NCBI GenBank assembly: GCA_964480275.1
Contig: CAYZOC010000035.1
Coordinates: 1 to 11,180 of the forward strand
Reading direction: 5' to 3'
Length of the DNA stretch: 11,180 nt
Source of the DNA: DATESG01 sp964480275
GTDB lineage: Bacteria; Bacillota_I; Bacilli_A; RFN20; CAG-826
Positions within the stretch are counted from its first letter, which is position 1, and the number at the start of each line of letters is the position of its first letter. Below the pieces are notes generated by a model. It had not been told where the DNA came from. It saw nothing but the letters and a program-made list of their open reading frames with translations, and did no database searches. A program made the position numbers and the translations under genes. Of the stretch, positions 5,909 through 11,180 are shown piece by piece.

Positions 5909-8086
5909 TTAAACAACACTTCCCTTATCTTCATTTCTTAATCCGACAATAATCACACCATACTTAGGAATCATAATATTTTGCACATAGTCACTAGTTT
6001 TGGCCTCAATATAATCGCTTTGATTAAGAATTACTTTTAAAGGTTGGTCAAGATTAATAAAAAGTGGACTACTAGAAATATTAATATAGACATTAAAGAT
6101 ACGGTAGGGGGACCGCTCACTAGTATTCAAGTACTGAATATGAACGCCTCCCTGCTCTAAATCAGTAAATAATGTATTGTTTGCAATTACTTCGGCGCGT
6201 GTTTCATGGAGAAATCGACAATCTTTTCTAAGACGAACTAAGCCTTTGAAATAAGTCACTAGTTCAGGTCGTTTACTTACGATAGTGTAGGCAAATTGAT
6301 TAACCTTATCACTGCTACGATAGGAGTTCATGTCACCATATTTTGAAAGACCAATTTCTTGTCCTCGATGGAAAAATGGTACTCCATATGCTAACATCAC
6401 AGTCGCGTTTATTGCTTGTAACTTTTTTAAATGAGTGGCCATGTCATTTTCTGGTTCAGCGGCAATTAATTTATCAATTAAAGTTCCATTATCATGACAC
6501 TCAACATAATTAATTGACTGCCATGCCCCAGAAAATTTTGGCGTAAAAGTGTGATTAGTGACACTACCCTTCATTGAGAATTTGAAACCATCACGATACG
6601 TTTCATTGCCTAACATATAGCCCCGTTCACCAATCGAATTCTCAAATGAACCACCCTTAACTATTTCACGAAACGAGTCATTAAAAAATGAAATATAGTC
6701 GATATCAAATGCATTATTCATATTTGTCAGTTGTTCACTTGGATAAGCAGTATGCATATTCCATCCCTCACCATATAGCATAAAGTCAGGACGAATTAAT
6801 TTAGTCTTATCAGCAATCATCTTAATCGTCTTTTGATCAATAAGGCCCACAAGATCAAATCGATACGCATCAATATGATAGGTTTTGACAAAAAATAGTG
6901 CCGCGTCGACAATTAGTTTTCGAACCATTGGCCGCTCAGTTGCTAAATCGTTGCCACAACCACTACCTTGGACAATCTTGCCTTGTTCGTCTTTACGAAA
7001 GTAATAATTAGGGACAACACTTTCAAAACTACTCGTAGCGAAGTCATAGACATGGTTAAAGACAACATCCATACTAATTCTAATGCCGTGTTTATGATAT
7101 TTAGAGACAAGTCTCATCAAGTCGCCGATTCGTGAATATGGATCATTAATATCGCGCGCATAACTTCCTTCAGGTGTGAAATATTGTTGAGGATCGTAAC
7201 CCCAATTATATGTTTTCCACATATCAGTTTCATCAACTGTTTTAAAGTCATAAATAGGTAGTAATTGTAGATGAGTGATACCTAAGTCTTTAATATAATC
7301 AAATCCAGCTTTAGCAAGACCTTTACAAGTCCGTCCTTCTTCGATCATCCCATAAAAGGTGCCCTTATTGACAATATTTGCCCGATCATCGCTAGTCATA
7401 TCTCGGACACTAGTTTCATAAATTATCATCTCGGTTGGGCTCGTTAGTCTTGGAAGTTCATCGTCATAGAAATTAATTTTAAACTTGGAAAAATCGACAA
7501 CGACACTATCCTCACCATTAGCAGTCGAGCCAAAAGCGTAGGGATCAATCGTTTCATTTTCCATCCCGTTATTAATAACTAGGAAGCGATAACGTATTTT
7601 CTCTTTATTTCCTTTTAATGTAACAGCGTAGACACCCTTATCTTCGCGGTTCATCATCGCAAACTGCCAGTCATCCTTTTTAAGCGAGGCGTATTTTAAA
7701 ACAACACGACTAGCAAGCGGTGCCCAAACCTTAAATGTTGTCGCTTCTTTTTTATAATGAGCACCCAAATCATTACCCTCGTAATAGAACTTTTGATCAA
7801 AGTCAGGGAAACTCGTCGCCATGCTGACGTTAAGAGGCGTATAGCCATAGTGTTTAATATATACTCGGTAGCAGTGGCCAAATTCAATTTCATTTTCTAG
7901 TTCTAGTTCATAAATATTTGTGCGAAATTGAAAAATTTTGTTAACGAGATTAAAATTTATTTGCAAATTATCTTGATAAACAACAATCTCAGGTTGTTCT
8001 TCGCGATACTTATCGTTATTTAAAACAATTTTAATGCGATTTTCGGCAACAAGACTTGCGCTAAATTGACCAATCATATTAATCAT
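5909..8086 (-). CDS. pulA: type I pullulanase (GH13, intracellular alpha-1,6 debranching enzyme)
   Basis: The enzyme hydrolyses alpha-1,6 branch points in pullulan, glycogen-derived limit dextrins or starch fragments. The 725-residue protein has a divergent N-terminal domain (1-100), a CBM48-like domain (about 107-195, with KVWAPLASRVVL) and then the GH13 barrel. The type I signature YNWGYDP is at 293-299. GH13 regions are MDVVFNH (339-345), YRFDLVGL (408-415, nucleophile Asp411), YGEGWN (438-443, acid/base Glu440) and CHDN (530-533, Asp532). A C-terminal beta domain closes the protein. Length matches Bacillus AmyX (about 720). There is no signal peptide, so it should act inside the cell on imported maltodextrins or stored glycogen. 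The ATG at 8086 overlaps acpS by 8 bases, and an ATG three codons later (8077) is an alternative start; GAGGT lies 2 bases before the first and 11 before the second. Confidence 0.95.
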   Translation of the reverse strand: MINMIGQFSASLVAENRIKIVLNNDKYREEQPEIVVYQDNLQINFNLVNKIFQFRTNIYELELENEIEFGHCYRVYIKHYGYTPLNVSMATSFPDFDQKFYYEGNDLGAHYKKEATTFKVWAPLASRVVLKYASLKKDDWQFAMMNREDKGVYAVTLKGNKEKIRYRFLVINNGMENETIDPYAFGSTANGEDSVVVDFSKFKINFYDDELPRLTSPTEMIIYETSVRDMTSDDRANIVNKGTFYGMIEEGRTCKGLAKAGFDYIKDLGITHLQLLPIYDFKTVDETDMWKTYNWGYDPQQYFTPEGSYARDINDPYSRIGDLMRLVSKYHKHGIRISMDVVFNHVYDFATSSFESVVPNYYFRKDEQGKIVQGSGCGNDLATERPMVRKLIVDAALFFVKTYHIDAYRFDLVGLIDQKTIKMIADKTKLIRPDFMLYGEGWNMHTAYPSEQLTNMNNAFDIDYISFFNDSFREIVKGGSFENSIGERGYMLGNETYRDGFKFSMKGSVTNHTFTPKFSGAWQSINYVECHDNGTLIDKLIAAEPENDMATHLKKLQAINATVMLAYGVPFFHRGQEIGLSKYGDMNSYRSSDKVNQFAYTIVSKRPELVTYFKGLVRLRKDCRFLHETRAEVIANNTLFTDLEQGGVHIQYLNTSERSPYRIFNVYINISSSPLFINLDQPLKVILNQSDYIEAKTSDYVQNIMIPKYGVIIVGLRNEDKGSVV

Positions 8087-8399
8087 TAACCTCTACAACT
8101 GCAACAGCATAGTCGCCATCATGGGAAATTGAGACATTATAAAACTTTTCGTTATACATTAAAACAGGACGCCCATCTTCTCCATAAACAATTGAGATAC
8201 TTGTAAATGAAATTCGCCCTATACCATCACGGTATGCCTTCAAAAATGCCTCTTTAGCGGCGAAGCGACCGGCAATAAATTCTTCCTTGTTGAGACGGTG
8301 TTCATAGATTGCATATTCTTCACTGGAAAGAATGCGTTTGGCAAGTTTTTCCTTGCCATAGAAGCGTGGTATATAAACAATATCAATACCTAATGCCAT
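8079..8399 (-). CDS. acpS: holo-[acyl-carrier-protein] synthase AcpS
   Basis: AcpS moves the 4'-phosphopantetheine arm from CoA to a serine of acyl carrier protein, activating it for fatty-acid synthesis. The product begins MALGIDIVYIPRF, with metal-ligand Asp6, and has GRFAAKEAFLKA (44-55), with the second metal ligand Glu50. It ends with NVSISHDGDYAVAVVEV (88-104), the conserved last strand region. At 106 residues it is shorter than the usual 115-125. The missing stretch is mainly the helix that normally precedes the final SISHD-type strand: only about MYNEKFYN separates RPVL from VSISHD. The usual GTG after KEA--KA reads RDG here. An AGGAGG ribosome site precedes the ATG by 4 bases and overlaps the ftsK stop codon, so it is tightly coupled to ftsK; its own stop overlaps the pulA start. 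Confidence 0.93.
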   Translation of the reverse strand: MALGIDIVYIPRFYGKEKLAKRILSSEEYAIYEHRLNKEEFIAGRFAAKEAFLKAYRDGIGRISFTSISIVYGEDGRPVLMYNEKFYNVSISHDGDYAVAVVEVND

Positions 8400-8403
8400 A
8401 GTT

Positions 8404-8409
8404 CCTCCT
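8404..8409 (-). promoter_or_regulatory. Shine-Dalgarno site of acpS overlapping the ftsK stop
   Basis: AGGAGG on the minus strand lies 4 bases before the acpS ATG, and its first two bases (AG) are the end of the ftsK TAG. Ribosomes ending ftsK would stand on the acpS ribosome site, which supports co-expression. Confidence 0.7.
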
Positions 8410-11086
8410 AATAATCATTGTTTTCGATTGTCATTTCATCGCGACTCAGTGGGGCTTGATGTATCACTTTCGCACCACGACTTGAATTTGATGCATCAGG
8501 GGGAACAATAATTCCCTCTGCCATTAACATATCATAAATTGGCTTTGCGCGATTAAATGTTACACCAAATGTTGTCTGAATGCGATTGATTGAAATTGTA
8601 TCTTGCGTATAGACAAATTTCTTGACATCTTCGTAGATTGAATCGACAAAGTCACTTGGTGTTCCCGCAATACTATTAGTATCATGTCGTTCACTCAAAT
8701 CAAGAAATTCCTTCATATAATCTGTTGGATAGTTGTTCTTTAAATAGTCAGTAACGGCCCGAATCTCGCCATTATCGACGTAGGCCCCTTGAATTCTAGT
8801 TAATCCTTGATTAGATACCTGGGCCCAATCAACAAGCATATCGCCATTACCTAATAGACTTTCCGCTCCGCCTTGACCTAAAATTACAAGACTATCGGTC
8901 GTACTAGCAGTCAAAAGAGCAACACGAGCTGGAAGGTTAGCTTTGATTGTTCCGGTGATGATTTCCACTGAGGGCCGTTGGGTGGCAACAATGAGATTAA
9001 TGCCCGCTGCTCGAGATTTTTGGGCAAGCCGTAGTAGTGGTGAAGAAATATCTTTTTCACTTTCAATAACATCAGCATATTCATCAACGATAACGATAAT
9101 TCGTGGGAGAATTTCCTTATTTAACTCGCGGGCGAGCGCATTATATTCACTTAATTTATTAGCACCCTCTTCTTCAAACAGGCGGTAGCGTCTCTCCATT
9201 TCATCGGCGAGTTTTTCCATTGCAATTCGTGCTTCCTTGGCTTCTTTGATAATTGGACATAAAAGATGAGGAATATCACGATATTTTGTCATTTCTACCC
9301 TTTTAGGATCAATAATTAAAAGTTTTAATTCGTCAGGGCGGTTTCGCATCAGTAGTGTGATCAATAGACTATGGACAAAAACCGATTTGCCACTGCCGGT
9401 TGAGCCGGCCACTAATAAATGGGGGAATTCATCAACACGACCAAGAATAACTTTACCATCGATGTTTTTTCCAAAAGGAATTGCAAACTTGTGCTTTTCA
9501 TCACTAGGTATTTGTTGGAGACAGTCTTTGAGAGTAACCATAATTTTCTTTTCATTTGGGACTTCATATCCACTTGTTGACTTACCAATAATAATTGGTT
9601 CAAAACGCCCTTTTAAGCCTCCAAGACGAATGCCAATATCTGGAATAAATTTAGTTAGTGTTGATACACTCTTGTCATCATCCATTTTAATATCAAAGCG
9701 TGTGATTGATGGACCAATCGTATATGAAATCGCACTAGCGCCAATTCTAAAATTAGCAAATGAACTATTAATAATATCTAGTTTATCTTCGGCAGCGCGA
9801 CGATTTATTTCCATTTCATCGGCAACGCGAGCAGTGTTTAATAGATCAAGATTTGGGTATTCATAGTGAGTTAAACTTTTGCTAACACTAGTTTTGCTAA
9901 CTTCTTGTTCACTATCAACCTTTGAGCTTTCTTGACTTTCTTCCTCTTCTATTTCTACTTGTGAGAGTGGCATATCTAACTGATCATTTTCCGTAAATAA
10001 ACTAATATCTTCTACATGTTTTACTTCCTTTTGTTGGAAAGTAGGGACGGTTAATTCTGGAGCTTTTAAATTTTCTTCGATTTCAGCTTGCCGTAAAAGT
10101 CGTTGGACAAGCGACTGTTCACGATCAAAACCATCTTCTTCGCTTGGTTGCTCCACTTCATTTGCCGTTTGTTGCTCACTAATAGGCATTTGTTGCTCAT
10201 TGATGGTAGTGTTTGTCGCGACTGTTGCTTGGATTTGTTCGTTTTGGGTTTCGACTTGTGCTTCTAAAAGTTCAGCATCAATTTCATCTTCTTCATCACG
10301 GCTAATGCTATTAATATTGACAATTACCGGGTTGAAACTTATTGGCTCTTGACTGCTCTCTTCGCCAAAAATCGCTCTTTTTACTGTTTTATTTTCAAGA
10401 TGGGCTGAGAAAAAACTAGTTGATTCTTCGATGACATCAGTGGGATTATCTTTAGTTTTAAGCGGAGAAATCGTTTGTGATGAGGGAACTCTTCTGGCAT
10501 CACGAATGACTTTATTGCGATGACGATAGGTTTTAACTTTATCATTAATACTTGAAATAACCAGATTGATAAACGGCCAGAAGACCAATACTAAGGCGGC
10601 TACTAAAAACAAGGAAATAATAATAAGCGCAAAGACACGGCCGGCAATACTATAAAGTGAAGAGTAAAGTAGCCCACCAAGATAGCCACCATGTAGTTGA
10701 CTATAAATTAAGTTTGGATTTTGATAAAACGATAGATGATTGCCAAGTAGTGTAATACTATTATTAAAAATCGTAAAATCACTAGTTGGAAAACCAGCTT
10801 GATAAAATAAACTAGCGACAAGTAGACAAGAAATAAAAAGTGCACCCATCAGTAAATAAAAGCGGTTGTTTTTAAGACTTATGCGCCGTATATATACTAA
10901 AACACTGATAAAGACCGCCACAAAAAACAAAGGTGTTGCCGCGCCAAAAAGAAAATAAAAGTTAAACGTGAAAAAAGCAGCTATTGATTGATTCAATAAA
11001 CCAACAAATGCTAGGAGGGCAATTATCGTTGCGACTAGTTTAGCAAGTGATTTGTTTTGATTTTTTGTTGACGTTAGTGATTGCAT
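8408..11086 (-). CDS. ftsK: FtsK/SpoIIIE-type DNA translocase
   Basis: FtsK is a septum-anchored hexameric motor that pumps chromosomal DNA during division. The 892-residue protein has four hydrophobic segments near 17-37, 41-66, 76-96 and 148-178, forming the membrane domain. A linker of about 220 residues (185-405) follows, rich in Glu, Gln and Ser. The motor has Walker A GSTGSGKS (561-568), IIDPKRVEMTKY (591-602), Walker B IIVIVDEYAD (663-672) and ATQRPSVEIITG (701-712). A gamma winged-helix domain spans about 818-877. Two departures from consensus stand out: the motor reads TDSLVILGQGGAESLLG (730-746) where FtsK normally has DSR-ILD, and the gamma helix reads IQTTFGVTFNRA (836-847) where an LQRRF-IGYNRA-type sequence is usual. 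It is the first gene of the minus-strand cluster, 8 bases ahead of acpS. The start has only a weak AGGT 4 bases upstream. Confidence 0.96.
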   Translation of the reverse strand: MQSLTSTKNQNKSLAKLVATIIALLAFVGLLNQSIAAFFTFNFYFLFGAATPLFFVAVFISVLVYIRRISLKNNRFYLLMGALFISCLLVASLFYQAGFPTSDFTIFNNSITLLGNHLSFYQNPNLIYSQLHGGYLGGLLYSSLYSIAGRVFALIIISLFLVAALVLVFWPFINLVISSINDKVKTYRHRNKVIRDARRVPSSQTISPLKTKDNPTDVIEESTSFFSAHLENKTVKRAIFGEESSQEPISFNPVIVNINSISRDEEDEIDAELLEAQVETQNEQIQATVATNTTINEQQMPISEQQTANEVEQPSEEDGFDREQSLVQRLLRQAEIEENLKAPELTVPTFQQKEVKHVEDISLFTENDQLDMPLSQVEIEEEESQESSKVDSEQEVSKTSVSKSLTHYEYPNLDLLNTARVADEMEINRRAAEDKLDIINSSFANFRIGASAISYTIGPSITRFDIKMDDDKSVSTLTKFIPDIGIRLGGLKGRFEPIIIGKSTSGYEVPNEKKIMVTLKDCLQQIPSDEKHKFAIPFGKNIDGKVILGRVDEFPHLLVAGSTGSGKSVFVHSLLITLLMRNRPDELKLLIIDPKRVEMTKYRDIPHLLCPIIKEAKEARIAMEKLADEMERRYRLFEEEGANKLSEYNALARELNKEILPRIIVIVDEYADVIESEKDISSPLLRLAQKSRAAGINLIVATQRPSVEIITGTIKANLPARVALLTASTTDSLVILGQGGAESLLGNGDMLVDWAQVSNQGLTRIQGAYVDNGEIRAVTDYLKNNYPTDYMKEFLDLSERHDTNSIAGTPSDFVDSIYEDVKKFVYTQDTISINRIQTTFGVTFNRAKPIYDMLMAEGIIVPPDASNSSRGAKVIHQAPLSRDEMTIENNDY
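10168..10199. repeat. 21-bp-period direct repeat inside the ftsK linker
   Basis: TTTGTTGCTCA occurs at 10168-10178 and again at 10189-10199, exactly 21 bases apart and in frame. It encodes two similar NEQQ/SEQQ heptads in the Glu/Gln-rich linker. It probably reflects slippage or duplication in a low-complexity region with no separate function. Confidence 0.6.
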
Positions 11087-11101
11087 GATTACCTATATAA
11101 T

Positions 11102-11107
11102 ATTATA
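11102..11107 (-). promoter_or_regulatory. candidate -10 box for ftsK and the downstream cluster
   Basis: TATAAT on the minus strand lies 15 bases before the ftsK ATG. A second box, TATATA at 11094-11099, ends 7 bases before the ATG and would give a leaderless message. No convincing -35 is present (TTTATT at 15-base spacing is the nearest). The remaining bases to 11180 are AT-rich and hold no gene that I can recognise. Confidence 0.3.
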
Positions 11108-11180
11108 CAATAATATTAGAGAAATAAACTTATAGAAGGCAAAAAAAACCTTTTTATTCGTTTGATGTTAATTAAAAAAG

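Noticed and set aside
247..7800. The 8-mer palindrome TTGATCAA occurs six times (247, 803, 940, 3048, 6833, 7793), far above random expectation for this base composition.
   Set aside because: All six are in the same codon phase (Ile/Leu/Phe-Asp-Gln as NTT GAT CAA), inside genes, so codon preference explains them better than a binding site.
9357..9866. A 169-codon open frame on the plus strand opposite ftsK.
   Set aside because: It is antisense to the conserved FtsK motor and linker, has no recognisable motif, and is explained by the codon structure of ftsK.
11134..11154. AGAAGG and CCTTTT around an A-rich loop followed by a short T-run, resembling a terminator on the plus strand.
   Set aside because: The stem is weak with a G-U pair, and no plus-strand gene lies upstream that would need it; on the minus strand no T-tract follows.

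Overview
The window is 11.2 kb of AT-rich, gene-dense bacterial chromosome with nine protein genes, one of them cut by the left edge. Every gene is a housekeeping or central-metabolism gene of Bacillota type. Tryptophan is encoded by TGG throughout, and all eight complete genes end in TAA or TAG. Together with the minimal intergenic gaps and the divergence of several proteins, this suggests a reduced-genome, Mollicutes-related or Erysipelotrichia-like Bacillota that uses the standard bacterial code (Acholeplasma, Izemoplasma or RF39-type). That placement is an inference; no marker in the window fixes the genus. I see no mobile element, tRNA, rRNA, CRISPR array or phage gene.

Layout from left to right. 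Minus strand: dtd (D-aminoacyl-tRNA deacylase) overlaps and precedes mnmA (tRNA 2-thiouridylase, cut by the left edge), forming a small tRNA quality and modification operon. Plus strand: rarA (replication-associated AAA+ ATPase) starts back to back with dtd and converges on a minus-strand pyrimidine-nucleoside phosphorylase (pdp), with the two stop codons touching. Plus strand: an RsmF-type rRNA m5C methyltransferase diverges from pdp and converges, again with touching stops, on a five-gene minus-strand cluster. In transcription order that cluster is ftsK (DNA translocase), acpS (holo-ACP synthase), pulA (type I pullulanase), a short Ssb-like OB-fold protein and plsC (acylglycerol-phosphate acyltransferase). 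It joins chromosome segregation, fatty-acid and phospholipid synthesis, and alpha-glucan breakdown; tight spacing suggests co-transcription from a promoter before ftsK.

No undescribed multi-gene system is evident. The points worth checking concern expression and divergent residues. Three promoter-proximal genes (dtd, rarA, rsmF) lack a Shine-Dalgarno sequence and carry a -10-like hexamer only 6-7 bases before the ATG, which suggests leaderless mRNAs, while ssb, acpS and pdp have clear Shine-Dalgarno sites. Both convergent junctions have no intergenic DNA, one of them centred exactly on a small palindrome. Dtd, FtsK (motor and gamma domains) and AcpS depart from family consensus at normally conserved positions.
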